64,000 nt of DNA from Bradyrhizobium sp. AUGA SZCCT0176 (GCF_018130145.1 NZ_JAFCMB010000028.1:1-64000); one strand, 5' to 3'; counted from the first letter of the stretch, positions 32,656 through 43,723 are shown. The notes: generated by a model from the letters alone, not told the origin. Numbers and translations are program-made.

Positions 32656-32985
32656 TCAATCGTCCTTGGCGTCGCCGTTCGTCACCGCGTGACCATTGAT
32701 GCGCTGCTTCAAAATGGCCGACGGCTTGAACACCATCACGCGTCGCGGAGAGATTGGTACTTCGGTGCCGGTCTTCGGGTTACGTCCGATCCGTTGACCC
32801 TTCTTGCGCACCATGAACGAGCCGAACGACGACAGCTTCACCGTCTCGCCCTTCTCAAGACAATCGGTGATCTCTTTCAAAACGAGTTCGACGAACGCAG
32901 ACGACTCCGTTCGCGACAAGCCCACCTTCTGGTAGACCGCCTCGCACAAATCGACGCGTGTGACTGTTTTTCCTGTCCCGGTCAT
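32656..32985 (-). CDS. ihfA: Integration host factor subunit alpha
   Basis: The alpha subunit of IHF, a heterodimeric DNA-bending protein acting in recombination, replication and transcription. I chose ATG 32985 (MTGTGKTVTRVDLCEAVYQK) over the frame start at 33045, giving 109 residues. The HU/IHF signature is GSFMVRKKGQRIGRNPKTG, with the intercalating Pro region at RNPKTGTEVPI. It lies in the plsX-fabH-ihfA-merR order typical of alphaproteobacteria. Confidence 0.95.
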   Translation of the reverse strand: MTGTGKTVTRVDLCEAVYQKVGLSRTESSAFVELVLKEITDCLEKGETVKLSSFGSFMVRKKGQRIGRNPKTGTEVPISPRRVMVFKPSAILKQRINGHAVTNGDAKDD

Positions 32986-33115
32986 CGCCTGCCCCGCACT
33001 CTCGGCGAACAATTTATTCTCTGAAATTATGAGGTTAGCACGCAATGGTCAACAGCGACCATCATGCACACGCATGAAACAGCGCAACCACTTTGTCGGG
33101 TATTTTACTTATACC

Positions 33116-34093
33116 TCACCAGCGGACGAGCGCGGAACCCCAGGTGAAGCCGCCACCCATCGCTTCCAGCAGCACCAGATCGCCCTTCTTGACGCGTCCG
33201 TCCTTGACGGCGACGTTGAGCGCCAGCGGGATCGACGCCGCCGACGTATTGCCGTGCAGGTCGACGGTCAGAACCACCTTCTGCGGCGCAATATGCAGCT
33301 TGTGCGCTGAAGCATCGATGATTCGCTTGTTGGCCTGATGCGGAACGAACCAGTCGATCTCCTCGGCGGAAGCCCCGGTGGCGTTGAAGGCATCGACGAT
33401 CACATCGGTGATCATGCCGACCGCGTGCTTGAAGACTTCGCGGCCCTCCATGCGGAGGTGGCCGACGGTCTGGGTCGAAGACGGCCCGCCATCGACAAAT
33501 AGCTTTGACTTATGGCGTCCGTCGGAACGCAGATGCGTCGTCAGTATACCACGGTCGGTCGGCTTGCCGGGCTGGTCCTGGGCCTCGAGCACGACGGCGC
33601 CGGCGCCGTCGCCGAACAGCACGCAGGTACCGCGATCGCTCCAGTCGAGAATGCGCGAGAACGTCTCCGCACCGATCACCAGCGCCCGCTTGTGCGAGCC
33701 GGAGCGCAGGAAATTGTCGGCGGTCGCCAGCGCAAAGACGAAGCCGGAGCAGACCGCCTGCAGGTCGAAGGCGACGCCATGATTGATGCCCAGCGCGTGC
33801 TGGACCGCGACCGCGGTCGCCGGAAAGGTGTTGTCCGGCGTCGAGGTCGCCAGCACGATCAGATCGATCTGCTGCGCGTCGACGCCGGCATGGTCGAGCG
33901 CGGCGCGCGCGGCATTGATCGCCAAATGCGAGGTGAACTCGCCGTCTGCGGCGATGTGGCGCTGCCGGATACCGGTGCGCTGCACGATCCACTCGTCCGA
34001 GGTATCGATCCGGGCCGCCAGTTCGGCATTGGTCAGGACCTTCCGCGGCAGATAAGAGCCGCAGCCTAGCACGACCGAACGTTTAGCAGTCAC
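33116..34093 (-). CDS. fabH: 3-oxoacyl-ACP synthase III (KAS III)
   Basis: This enzyme starts fatty-acid synthesis by condensing acetyl-CoA with malonyl-ACP. The catalytic Cys is in LQAVCSGFVFALA near residue 113, His in WFVPHQANKRIIDA near 250, and Asn in DLHGNTSAASIPLAL near 280. At 325 residues it is of normal length. The start overlaps the plsX stop by four bases (ATGA), so the two are translationally coupled. Confidence 0.96.
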   Translation of the reverse strand: MTAKRSVVLGCGSYLPRKVLTNAELAARIDTSDEWIVQRTGIRQRHIAADGEFTSHLAINAARAALDHAGVDAQQIDLIVLATSTPDNTFPATAVAVQHALGINHGVAFDLQAVCSGFVFALATADNFLRSGSHKRALVIGAETFSRILDWSDRGTCVLFGDGAGAVVLEAQDQPGKPTDRGILTTHLRSDGRHKSKLFVDGGPSSTQTVGHLRMEGREVFKHAVGMITDVIVDAFNATGASAEEIDWFVPHQANKRIIDASAHKLHIAPQKVVLTVDLHGNTSAASIPLALNVAVKDGRVKKGDLVLLEAMGGGFTWGSALVRW

Positions 34094-35151
34094 GAGACAG
34101 CCTCCTGCGCGGTTTGCGCTTGAGCCAGCGCACTGCCGTCGCGATTAAGCATCTGATTGATCTTGGTGAGGAGATCGCAGCGGACCATCTCATAGCCAAC
34201 ATCGACCGCGTAAGCAAAGCCTTCGGCGTTGGTTCCACCATGGCTTTTGACCACCACGCCCTTGAGGCCGAGCAGCACGCCGCCGTTGGATTTGTTGGGG
34301 TCGAGCTTGTGCCGCAGCGCCTTGAAGGCGTTGCGGGCGAACAAATAGCCGATCCGGGAGCGCCAGCTCGACGCCATGGCGCTGCGCAGGAACTCCGACA
34401 TCTGGCGCGCGGTTCCCTCGGCGGCCTTCAGCGCGATGTTGCCGGAAAAGCCTTCGGTCACGATCACGTCCGCCGCACCGCTGCCGATGCCGTCGCCCTC
34501 GACGAAGCCGATATAATCGAGTTCGGGCAGGTTCATCGCGCGCAGCTGCTCGGAGGCGGCGCGAATCTCCTCGCCGCCCTTCACTTCCTCGGTGCCGATA
34601 TTGAGCAGGCCGACGGTCGGGCGCGGCTTGCCGAACAGCACGCTCGCCATCGCGCCGCCCATCACCGCCAGCGCCACGAGGTGATGATGGTCGCCGCCGA
34701 TGCTGGCGCCGAGGTCGAGCACGACGGACTCACCGCGGCTGGTCGGCCACACGCCGGCGATGGCCGGGCGGTCGATCCCCGGCATGGTGTGCAAATGAAA
34801 ACGCGCCATCGCCATCAGCGCGCCGGTATTGCCGGCCGATACGGCGACGTCGGCCTTGCCCTCTTTCACCGCGTCGATCGCAAACCACATCGACGACTTC
34901 TTGCGGCCGCGGCGCAGGGCCTGGCTCGGCTTGTCGTGCATGGCGACGGTGACGTCGGTATGGGTCACACGCGAGGCCTTCTTCAAAGCCGGATACTTGG
35001 CGAGCTCCGCCTCGATCAGCGCGCTGTCGCCGTACAGCAGAAACTCGATGTCGGGATGCCGGGCCAATGCCCTTGCAGCGCCGGGGATGATGACCGATGC
35101 GCCGACATCGCCACCCATGGCGTCAAGCGCGATTCGAACCTTTTGAGGCAT
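34090..35151 (-). CDS. plsX: Phosphate acyltransferase PlsX
   Basis: PlsX makes acyl-phosphate from acyl-ACP for phosphatidic acid synthesis. The start is ATG 35151 (MPQKVRIALDAMGGDVGASV), since the frame to 35307 adds residues unlike the family. Characteristic blocks are ALDAMGGD at the N-terminus, VSAGNTGALMAMA near 95, and GFVEGDGIGSGAADVIVTEG near 195. It heads the plsX-fabH pair. The upstream 35152-35453 region should hold its promoter, with an AT-rich stretch near 35355-35400. Confidence 0.95.
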   Translation of the reverse strand: MPQKVRIALDAMGGDVGASVIIPGAARALARHPDIEFLLYGDSALIEAELAKYPALKKASRVTHTDVTVAMHDKPSQALRRGRKKSSMWFAIDAVKEGKADVAVSAGNTGALMAMARFHLHTMPGIDRPAIAGVWPTSRGESVVLDLGASIGGDHHHLVALAVMGGAMASVLFGKPRPTVGLLNIGTEEVKGGEEIRAASEQLRAMNLPELDYIGFVEGDGIGSGAADVIVTEGFSGNIALKAAEGTARQMSEFLRSAMASSWRSRIGYLFARNAFKALRHKLDPNKSNGGVLLGLKGVVVKSHGGTNAEGFAYAVDVGYEMVRCDLLTKINQMLNRDGSALAQAQTAQEAVS

Positions 35152-35453
35152 GAACGTCCCGGAAACCTGATCTCTTGCAGCCCTGTTAGAGCCCGGCCGC
35201 GCGCTGGAAGCATCCGCCGATAGCGGTGCTCGGCGGAGCGCATCGCTATCGCCCCCGCCGGGCCGCGACAATAGCGTGTCCCCGTTCTGACACAACCTCT
35301 TGACCACGGTCTTTGGGGAATGGGACCCAGCACCGCCCGCAATCGGGAATACAGCGTAATATTAGCAAACTCAACAGCTTATGCAAGATTCCTGATGAGG
35401 CATCATAGCCACATCGAGTGAAATCCTGCTTCACCGGCCACTTTAAGTGTCGG

Positions 35454-36041
35454 TTACTTGTCTTTGGGCTTCTTTGCGCCCGACTTTTTTGGCGTGACCT
35501 TCAGCGCCTTGAGCGCCGCAAATGGGTGATCCTCGGGATCAGGGGCTTCGACCAACGGTTCAAAAACCGCGTCCGGTTTGCGCGGATATGGATCGACCGC
35601 GAGATACAGCGCGTCGGTCGCAAGCCGGCCGAGATCGATGATGCCGTTGTCGATCGGCTCCGGCGGATCGGGCGTGTCCTCGTCGCTCTCTTCAGCCTCG
35701 TCGACCAGTGCAGCCATCTCCGGAATCTGGTCCGGCGGCGCGAAGATCACATCGATCGGCTCGTCAATATCGCTCTCCATCTCCTCCAGCGTCACCACGC
35801 AGGTCTGCCCGATCCGGGCCCGCACGCGCCCCTCGACCTGAAAGCGGCCGCCGCTTTTGGGCGTCACATCGAACGAGGCCTGCAGCATAAGCACCTCGCG
35901 CAGGCTTCCCATCTCCGCCACCGCAACACGCGTGGCCTGATCGGCCTCGAGGTCGCGATGCAGACCCGTGTCCGGGACTTTCTCCACCGCGACGGGAACG
36001 CGCCACGGGTCCGGCTTCTCGATCATGGCACTCCTGGTCAT
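35454..36041 (-). CDS. YceD family (DUF177) protein
   Basis: A 195-residue protein of the YceD/DUF177 family. It is found beside rpmF-plsX-fabH in many bacteria and beside plsX here. Visible pieces are PWRVPVAVEKVPDTGLHRDL near the start, GRFQVEGRVRARIGQTCVVTLEEM with the single conserved-type Cys, and an acidic middle. The C-terminus is Lys-rich (KVTPKKSGAKKPKDK). In plants and bacteria relatives have been linked to 23S rRNA processing. The start may be ATG 36026 instead. Confidence 0.85.
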   Translation of the reverse strand: MTRSAMIEKPDPWRVPVAVEKVPDTGLHRDLEADQATRVAVAEMGSLREVLMLQASFDVTPKSGGRFQVEGRVRARIGQTCVVTLEEMESDIDEPIDVIFAPPDQIPEMAALVDEAEESDEDTPDPPEPIDNGIIDLGRLATDALYLAVDPYPRKPDAVFEPLVEAPDPEDHPFAALKALKVTPKKSGAKKPKDK

Positions 36042-36051
36042 CGCCGTTTGC

Positions 36052-36603
36052 TCATGCTTGTGCGCCGGCTTGCTCCGGCGAAGGAAACTTGAAAGTGCCG
36101 CCGGCCAGCGCCGCCTCGTCCTGCCGGTCGAGCGCCGCCATGACAGCCTCGGCATAGGCTGCGAGCTGGCGCGCCTTTTCGATGTTCTCACCGTTGAGGA
36201 CGTTCTTGCACAGCGCCTGCGCCAGGGCCTCGCGGCTCTCGGTCAGCGCCAGATCATAGGCCGCGGTGCGGCCATAGAAGGCCTCGCCGAAGGCCTGCAT
36301 CTTTTTCGGCACTTTGAGGTCGCTGACGCCCAGTTCGCGCAGATTATCGTCCATATCATTGCAAAAATGGTCGAACAGCGCCTGCGACAGCGCCTTGCCC
36401 GCCGGGACCGATTTGAGCCGCCGCAATACCAGCCACAAATGCATCAGAAGCAGGTCAAAACGGCCGTTAACCGTGTCCGGGACCGCCAAGTCCCGATAAA
36501 ACAACGGTTCTCGCGCCTGCGTCACGATCATGCCATAGATGGCTTCAATGGTGCCGCGCGGGGCGGACCGGGGTTTCCTGAAGTGATTGAACGGCCAAAG
36601 CAT
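36052..36603 (-). CDS. Ubiquinol-cytochrome c chaperone family protein (Cbp3-like)
   Basis: A 183-residue all-helical protein of the ubiquinol-cytochrome c chaperone domain, related to Cbp3/UQCC1, which helps assemble the cytochrome bc1 complex. Typical blocks are FDLLLMHLWLVLRRLKSVPA and LFDHFCNDMDDNLRELGVSD followed by VPKKMQAFGEAFYGR. It precedes the YceD gene by 10 bases on the same strand, an order common in alphaproteobacteria, and is divergent from bamE. Confidence 0.9.
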   Translation of the reverse strand: MLWPFNHFRKPRSAPRGTIEAIYGMIVTQAREPLFYRDLAVPDTVNGRFDLLLMHLWLVLRRLKSVPAGKALSQALFDHFCNDMDDNLRELGVSDLKVPKKMQAFGEAFYGRTAAYDLALTESREALAQALCKNVLNGENIEKARQLAAYAEAVMAALDRQDEAALAGGTFKFPSPEQAGAQA

Positions 36604-36624
36604 TGTGGGTTCCGCATGCGAGCC

Positions 36625-36669
36625 CCAAAGGTTTCCGCCATGAAGGTTTCAGCCTTCAGGGTTTCAGCT
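36625..36669. repeat. Three tandem 15-base units upstream of bamE
   Basis: Units at 36625-36639, 36640-36654 and 36655-36669 share the core AAGGTTTCMGCC/T with a few mismatches. They lie in the 152-base divergent gap between the chaperone gene and bamE. Confidence 0.65.
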
Positions 36670-36755
36670 TCGGGCGCCCGCGCATGTTGCAATCCTGCGT
36701 GCTGCCCGGTACGTCAACGCCTCGCGCGATGCAAGGGGACGGGATCGATTCCGGA

Positions 36756-37241
36756 ATGACCGAGACGGGCCACTCACGCTCATGCGCGCCCTCGCCGCGC
36801 CGCCTGACGGCGCGCTGGCGCGGTTTTCGCGGCTTTGCGGCCGTGGCACTGCTCTGCGCCGCACTCGGCGGCTGCACCGGCGAGCAATTCCAGAAGGGCT
36901 ATATCCTGCCCCCCGGCGCGCTCGAACAAATCCCGATCGGCGCCAGCCAGGACCAGGTGCTGATTGTGATGGGCACGCCCTCCACCGTCGCGACCCTAAA
37001 CGGCGAGGTGTTCTACTACATTTCGCAGCGCTCCGAGCGGAAGGTCGCCTTCATGAACCAGCAGGTCGTCGACCAGCGGGTGATCGCGATCTATTTCGAC
37101 AAGAATCGTCAGGTGCAGCGGCTTGCCAATTACGGGCTGCAGGACGGCAAGATCTTCGACTTCATCAGCCGCACCACGCCGACCTCAGGCCAGGAGCTCA
37201 GCTACCTGACGCCGCTGTTCAAGCTGCTCAGCTTTAACTGA
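36756..37241 (+). CDS. bamE: Outer membrane assembly lipoprotein BamE (SmpA/OmlA)
   Basis: A subunit of the BAM complex that inserts beta-barrel proteins into the outer membrane. ATG 36756 gives a basic N-terminus, then AAVALLCAALGGC with a lipobox Cys near residue 42. The BamE domain follows: YILPPGALEQIPIGASQDQV, LIVMGTPSTVATLNGEVFYY, then ISQRSERKVAF. It is divergent from the bc1-chaperone gene. The length before the lipobox is unusual, and the true start could be slightly different. Confidence 0.9.
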   Translation: MTETGHSRSCAPSPRRLTARWRGFRGFAAVALLCAALGGCTGEQFQKGYILPPGALEQIPIGASQDQVLIVMGTPSTVATLNGEVFYYISQRSERKVAFMNQQVVDQRVIAIYFDKNRQVQRLANYGLQDGKIFDFISRTTPTSGQELSYLTPLFKLLSFN

Positions 37242-37249
37242 TACCCTCG

Positions 37250-37400
37250 TGTCCTGGACGCGGTGCAGCACCCTCGTGCTGCTCCGCAGAGCCGGGACTC
37301 ATCTGAACAATGCGTAGACCCCGGATCAGCAGCGCACCACGCCACAAGGGTGGCGCGCTGCGCAGCATCCGGGGAACGATATCGAACAGCTTACAGCCCT
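37250..37400. repeat. Extragenic repeat of the CCGGACGCGGTGCAGC type
   Basis: Hairpin-rich sequence: GCAGCACCCTCGTGCTGC, CACGCCACAAGGGTGGCGCG, and an inverted pair CCCCGGAT(C)...(G)CATCCGGGG spanning the middle. It resembles a Bradyrhizobium intergenic repeat known to me from memory. It separates bamE from the TctC-type gene. Confidence 0.55.
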
Positions 37401-37480
37401 GCGCCAAGTCGCCCGCTTGCCCTGAGCGTGCGCGCTGCCTACGGTCGCCTGCAAAACAACAACCCCGCAGGGAGTGACCA

Positions 37481-38485
37481 GTGACCAGCCGATTTTTTTC
37501 CCGCCGCCATATTCTGACCGGAGCCGCCGCGCTCTCCACTGCGGCCATTCTGCCGCGCAGCAGCCTGGGCGCCGACTGGCGGCCCACCGAAACCGTCCGC
37601 CTGATCGTGCCGGCCGCGCCGGGAGGCACCACGGACGTGATGGGACGCTTGCTGGCGGCTCATTTGCAGAAGGCGTGGGGCCAGTCCGCGGTGGTGGAGA
37701 ACCGCTCCGGCGGCGGCGGCACCATCGGCACCGCTGAAGTCGTCCGCCAGAAGGGCGACGGGCACACCATCCTGGTCGGCAATCCCGGCCCCAACGCCAT
37801 CGCCTACAGCATCTTCCGGAATATGACCTACAAGGCCGACCAGTTGCAGCCGGTCTCCAACCTGATCCGGATTCCCAACATCATCTCGGCGCACCCCTCG
37901 GTGCCGGTCAAGTCGATCGGGGACATGGTGGCCTATATCAAGGCCAATCCGGACAAGCTGACTTATGGTTCCTCAGGTATCGGGCAGAGCCCTCACCTCA
38001 CCATGGCCTGGCTGCTGCAGCTCACCGGACTGAAGATGGTGCATGTGCCGTTCCGCGGCGCCGGGCCGGCGCTGCAGGCGGCGCTGGCCGGCGACATCCA
38101 GATCCTGTCGGACAATCTCTTTCCGACGCTGCCGCAGGTCATGGACGGCAAGCTCAACGCGCTGGCGGTGACGACGCCGGAGCGCAGTCCGTCAGGGCCG
38201 AACATTCCTACCGTGCGCGAGACCGGGCCGGAGCTGGCAAAATTCGATGTCTCGTCCTGGTTCGGCATCTTCCTGCCCAAGGCCTGCCCTCCTCCCGTCG
38301 TCGATGCCCTCAACAAGGAAATCAAGGTGTTCCTGGAGCGCGACGACATCAAGGAAAGCATGGCCAAGATCGGGGCACGCACCGATTACGGCACGCCGCA
38401 GCAATTTTCCGATTTCACCCAGGCGGAAACCGCGAAGTTCGGCGCCATCATCAAGCAGGAAGGCCTACAGATGGACGCGGGCTGA
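37481..38485 (+). CDS. Tripartite tricarboxylate transporter binding protein (TctC/Bug family)
   Basis: A periplasmic solute-binding protein of the Bug family, 334 residues. The N-terminus SRFFSRRHILTGAAALSTAA carries a twin Arg and looks like a Tat signal peptide. Family blocks are RLIVPAAPGGTTDVMGRLLA, VVENRSGGGGTIGTAEVVRQ and VPFRGAGPALQAALAGDIQI. The start is GTG 37481 with GGGAG about eight bases upstream. No TctA/TctB membrane genes are nearby, so it is an orphan binding protein, which is common for this family. Confidence 0.9.
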   Translation: MTSRFFSRRHILTGAAALSTAAILPRSSLGADWRPTETVRLIVPAAPGGTTDVMGRLLAAHLQKAWGQSAVVENRSGGGGTIGTAEVVRQKGDGHTILVGNPGPNAIAYSIFRNMTYKADQLQPVSNLIRIPNIISAHPSVPVKSIGDMVAYIKANPDKLTYGSSGIGQSPHLTMAWLLQLTGLKMVHVPFRGAGPALQAALAGDIQILSDNLFPTLPQVMDGKLNALAVTTPERSPSGPNIPTVRETGPELAKFDVSSWFGIFLPKACPPPVVDALNKEIKVFLERDDIKESMAKIGARTDYGTPQQFSDFTQAETAKFGAIIKQEGLQMDAG

Positions 38486-38498
38486 GGGGCGTAACTCC

Positions 38499-38578
38499 CG
38501 TAGCCCGGATGAGCGCATGCGACATCCGGGGTATCGCGCGAGGGGTCCCGGATTTCGCTTGCGCTCATCCGGGCTACG
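38499..38578. repeat. CGTAGCCCGGATGAGCG palindromic repeat
   Basis: CGTAGCCCGGATGAGCG at the left and CGCTCATCCGGGCTACG at the right are exact inverted copies, with ACATCCGGGG / TCCCGGAT inside. It is a long-hairpin intergenic element, placed between the TctC-type gene and the shared terminator. Confidence 0.8.
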
Positions 38579-38589
38579 AACTTCCAAAG

Positions 38590-38621
38590 AAAAACCCCGC
38601 GGCTCGCACCGCGGGGTTTTT
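38590..38621. terminator. Bidirectional terminator
   Basis: AAAAACCCCGCGG, a 6-base loop, and CCGCGGGGTTTTT form a perfect 13-base stem with A run and T run on either side. It can stop both the TctC-type transcript (rightward) and hppA (leftward). Confidence 0.92.
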
Positions 38622-38644
38622 CGTTTGATCGGGCTTCTCGCCGC

Positions 38645-40765
<2,121 letters not shown>

Positions 40766-41128
40766 TGAATTTGCCTCAGACCTTGATGTTCCCCCGCCAC
40801 ACCGCGAGCGCGGCAAGCGCATAAAAAGGAGGCCTTCCCCGCCCAGAAGGGTGGCCCCTCAAATCGCCGGGACCTTGCCAAAATCGTTTCCCCGGCGCAA
40901 CGCCGCGGAGGCCAGAAACCGTCTATTTTTGAAAGGAATCCCCGGGAACGACGGCCGGTGCCGAGGCCTGGCTGGCGGCTGGACCGTCCGGCGGAAAATC
41001 CGAGGCCTGTCAGGCGCCCGCGGGGCGGACCTTCGAATCGTCTGCCGACAGCGATCCTGCGGGTGCAGCAAGCCCAAATATCGACCAAGAAATATATGGG
41101 CCTGAAACTACTCGGCCTGAAAATACAT
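40766..41128. other. Gene-free stretch upstream of hppA
   Basis: The 442 bases between hppA and the cold-shock gene hold the hppA leader and promoter, and at 41129-41164 a hairpin for the cold-shock gene. Open frames here have no family resemblance and share a poor codon pattern. I see no RNA gene in it. Confidence 0.5.
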
Positions 41129-41164
41129 GGGCCCGCCCAATCCTCGAAGGGATTGAGCGGGCCC
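41129..41164 (-). terminator. Stem-loop, probable terminator of the cold-shock gene
   Basis: GGGCCCGC...CAATC pairs with GATTG...GCGGGCCC, with one mismatch and an 8-base loop. On the minus strand it is followed by ATGTATTTTC, a weak U-rich tail. Confidence 0.55.
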
Positions 41165-41207
41165 GCGATCCATTTCAGTACATCCGTGAAACGACCGTTT
41201 CGAGGCC

Positions 41208-41417
41208 TTAGGCCAGCGACAGGTTCTCTGCGCTTACCTTGCCCCGCATCTTGTCGGTCTTGAGTTCGAACTCGACCTTCTGACCTTCGGCCAGACCGGT
41301 CAGGCCGGCGCGCTCAACGGCGCTGATGTGAACAAACACATCCTTGCTGCCGTCGGTCGGCTGAATGAATCCAAAACCCTTTTGACCGTTGAACCACTTC
41401 ACAGTTCCCGTAGCCAT
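41208..41417 (-). CDS. Cold-shock domain protein (CspA family)
   Basis: A 69-residue RNA/DNA-binding beta-barrel protein. RNP1 reads KGFGFIQP and RNP2 VFVHISAVE, within the start MATGTVKWFNGQKGFGFIQP. It can melt RNA secondary structure during cold or growth transitions. The upstream gap of about 200 bases (41418-41620) is long enough for a structured 5' leader, as is common for such genes. Confidence 0.95.
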   Translation of the reverse strand: MATGTVKWFNGQKGFGFIQPTDGSKDVFVHISAVERAGLTGLAEGQKVEFELKTDKMRGKVSAENLSLA

Positions 41418-41620
41418 TTTCTATTCTCCAAAGCACGTAGGCTTTCATTCCGCACGGCGATCGCGCGGATTCAAATCCAATCGACGATGTCTCTGGAAGA
41501 TGCCCTAACAGGCGCGTTCAAAAAGGCACGGCGGCAATCGAATGCGCGCACAACTATAGATTTTCCGGGAAATTGCAATGGCCGGCTGCAAATAAAGGCC
41601 CGCAGGCGGCGCTGCGACGC

Positions 41621-42613
41621 TCAAAAATGGCTGTAAGCGCGCCGTTTCAGCACGATTTCACCGCCCTGCCCGTCGAGGAATATTGGCGCACCATTTCCAG
41701 CGACCACGGTTCCGATGGAACTCACCGCCACGCCGGCGCCCTGCGCAGCTTGCAGGAACGCATCGACGCGGTCTTCCGCCACCGTGCACAGGATTTCGTA
41801 ATCGTCGCCTCCGGCGATCAATGTTTCGATTCCGACGATGCCACGCGACACCAGATCGCGCGCGGTATCCGACAGCGGAATCGATTCCAGATCGATCGCA
41901 GCGGAAACGCCGGACACGCCGCAGAGCTTGGTGAGATCGCCGGCGAGCCCATCGGACACGTCCATCGCCGCTCCGGCATGGTCGCGAACGATTTCCGCGA
42001 GCACTACGCGCGGCTGCGGTACCCGATAACGCCCGATCAGCAGATCGCGCGCGGCGATATCGCTGACCGCGGCATGGACCTTTCCGCCGCCGAGCACGGC
42101 AAGCCCGAGCGCGGCATCGCCGATCGTGCCGGTCACCAGCACCCGGTCGCCAGGCTTGGCGCCGCTGCGATGGACCATTTTGCCTGACGGCACGCGCCCG
42201 AACGCGGTGATTGAGACCATCAGCGGCCCTGATGTCGACACCGTATCGCCGCCCAGCAGCGGACAGCCGAATTGCGCCGCGTCCTCGCCGAGCGCGGCCG
42301 CGAACGGTTTGAGCCAGGCTTCGTCGGTATCGCGGAGCGCCAGCGTCAGCACAAAACCGGCCGGCACCGCGCCCTTGGCGGCGAGATCCGAGAGATTCAC
42401 CCGCAACGCCTTGCGCGCAACGGTATCAGGCGGATCGTCGGGAAGGAAATGCACGCCTTCGACGATGGCGTCCGTCGTCACCACGATGTCGTCGCCATCA
42501 GGCTTCAGGGCCGCGGCGTCGTCGTCGAGATTGAAGGCGCCAGGGTCGGTCGCGATCGGCCTGAAATAGCGCGCGATCAGCGAGTCTTCGCCGGACGCGG
42601 GCGCGCTAGCCAC
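41621..42613 (-). CDS. thiL: Thiamine-monophosphate kinase
   Basis: Phosphorylates thiamine monophosphate to the active thiamine diphosphate. The N-terminal Mg-ATP region has NLDDDAAALKPDGDDIVVTT and DAIVEGVHFLPDD, then LSDLAAKGAVPAGFVLTLAL near residue 75, and DVSDGLAGDLTKLC near 215. At 330 residues it is normal. It is the last gene of the glyA-nrdR-ribD-ribE-ribH-nusB-thiL block, and its start overlaps the nusB stop by eight bases. Confidence 0.95.
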   Translation of the reverse strand: MASAPASGEDSLIARYFRPIATDPGAFNLDDDAAALKPDGDDIVVTTDAIVEGVHFLPDDPPDTVARKALRVNLSDLAAKGAVPAGFVLTLALRDTDEAWLKPFAAALGEDAAQFGCPLLGGDTVSTSGPLMVSITAFGRVPSGKMVHRSGAKPGDRVLVTGTIGDAALGLAVLGGGKVHAAVSDIAARDLLIGRYRVPQPRVVLAEIVRDHAGAAMDVSDGLAGDLTKLCGVSGVSAAIDLESIPLSDTARDLVSRGIVGIETLIAGGDDYEILCTVAEDRVDAFLQAAQGAGVAVSSIGTVVAGNGAPIFLDGQGGEIVLKRRAYSHF

Positions 42614-43103
42614 GCGCGAACTCGTCGGCGCGGAATTGCCGCGCGATCTGGTCCAGCACCGCGTTCACCATGCCGGTCTCGTCCTTTTCGACAAAGGCGT
42701 GCGCGACATCGACATATTCGGACACGACCACGCGGCCGGGCACGTCCTTGCGATGCTCCAGTTCATAGGACCCTGCCCGCAGCACCGCGCGCAAAATCGC
42801 GTCGATCCGCTTCAAGGGCCAGCCCTTCGACAGCGCGTCGTCGATCAGCGGATCGAGTTTTGCCTGATCCCGCACCACGCCCGAGACGACGTCGCGGAAA
42901 AACGCGGCTTCAGCCGGCAGATATTTGTCGCCCTCGACTTCGTTGCCGAGCCAGTGGCTCTCGAACTCGGCGAAGATGTCGTTGATCCCGGCGCCGCCAA
43001 TGTCCATCTGGTACAGCGCCTGCACGGCGGCGAGCCGCGCCGCACCGCGCCGGTTGGCTTTCTTGTCCGGACTTTTCGGAGCGGGCTTCTTGCTGTCTGC
43101 CAT
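42606..43103 (-). CDS. nusB: Transcription antitermination factor NusB
   Basis: An all-helical RNA-binding protein acting with NusE in rRNA antitermination. A basic N-terminus (KKPAPKSPDKKANRRG) leads into ARLAAVQALYQMDIGGAGIN, then VRDQAKLDPLIDDALSKGWP, KRIDAILRAVLRAGSYELEH, and VVVSEYVDVAHAFVEKDETG, all in the expected order. It follows ribH after 2 bases and overlaps thiL. Confidence 0.95.
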   Translation of the reverse strand: MADSKKPAPKSPDKKANRRGAARLAAVQALYQMDIGGAGINDIFAEFESHWLGNEVEGDKYLPAEAAFFRDVVSGVVRDQAKLDPLIDDALSKGWPLKRIDAILRAVLRAGSYELEHRKDVPGRVVVSEYVDVAHAFVEKDETGMVNAVLDQIARQFRADEFARG

Positions 43104-43105
43104 CG

Positions 43106-43597
43106 TCAGGCCTTTGCCAGCCGGCGTTTGATCCGCAGCATCGCGAGCGCCGCGCGGGCGGCGTCGCCGCCCTTGTTGAGTTCACTGGCGCGCGCCCTCG
43201 CCCAGGCCTGCGCCTCGGTGTTGACGGTGATGATGCCGTTGCCAAGCGGGAACTTTCTGGCGACGGCAAGGTCCATCAGCGCGCGCGAGGATTCTATCGA
43301 GACGATCTCGAAATGAATGGTGTCGCCCCGCACCACGCAGCCGAGCGCAATTGCCGCATCATACGGCTTGCCGTTCTTCTCGGCGGCATCGATCGCGATC
43401 GCGATCGCGGCCGGGATTTCGAGCGCACCCGGTACGGTGATGACGTCATGCGTCACGCCGGCGGCCTTGAGTTCGGTGACCGCGCCTTCCAGCAGCGCAT
43501 CCTGGATGTCGTCATAGAACCGTGCCTCGACGATCAGCGCGCGCGCGCCTGTGATGTCGGTCTGGTCCTTCAGCGGTGCGCGCCGTGCGTCTGCCAT
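43106..43597 (-). CDS. ribH: 6,7-dimethyl-8-ribityllumazine synthase
   Basis: The penultimate step of riboflavin synthesis. ARFYDDIQDALLEGAVTELK, VPGALEIPAAIAIAI and ALGCVVRGDTIHFEIVSIES carry the substrate-binding and catalytic His residues; the C-terminal GNGIITVNTEAQAWARA is the second conserved part. At 163 residues it fits the capsid-forming type. An extragenic repeat (43623-43723) lies between ribE and ribH, so ribH may have its own promoter. Confidence 0.95.
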   Translation of the reverse strand: MADARRAPLKDQTDITGARALIVEARFYDDIQDALLEGAVTELKAAGVTHDVITVPGALEIPAAIAIAIDAAEKNGKPYDAAIALGCVVRGDTIHFEIVSIESSRALMDLAVARKFPLGNGIITVNTEAQAWARARASELNKGGDAARAALAMLRIKRRLAKA

Positions 43598-43622
43598 TAC
43601 ATCTCTTCCGTCTTGATCGGTG

Positions 43623-43723
43623 CCCTCACCCTGAGGAGCGGCCGCTTGGCCGCGTCTCGAAGGGCCGGGATATTTCGGGCCTCATGGTTCGAGACGGCGC
43701 AAGCGCCTCCTCACCATGAGGGT
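43623..43723. repeat. CCTCACCCTGAGGAGC palindromic repeat
   Basis: The ends CCTCACCCTGAGGAG and CTCCTCACCATGAGGG are inverted, and GTCTCGAAGGGCC / GGTTCGAGAC pair inside. It is a known kind of Bradyrhizobium intergenic element, from memory. I looked for an FMN riboswitch in this gap and saw none of its conserved helices. Confidence 0.75.
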
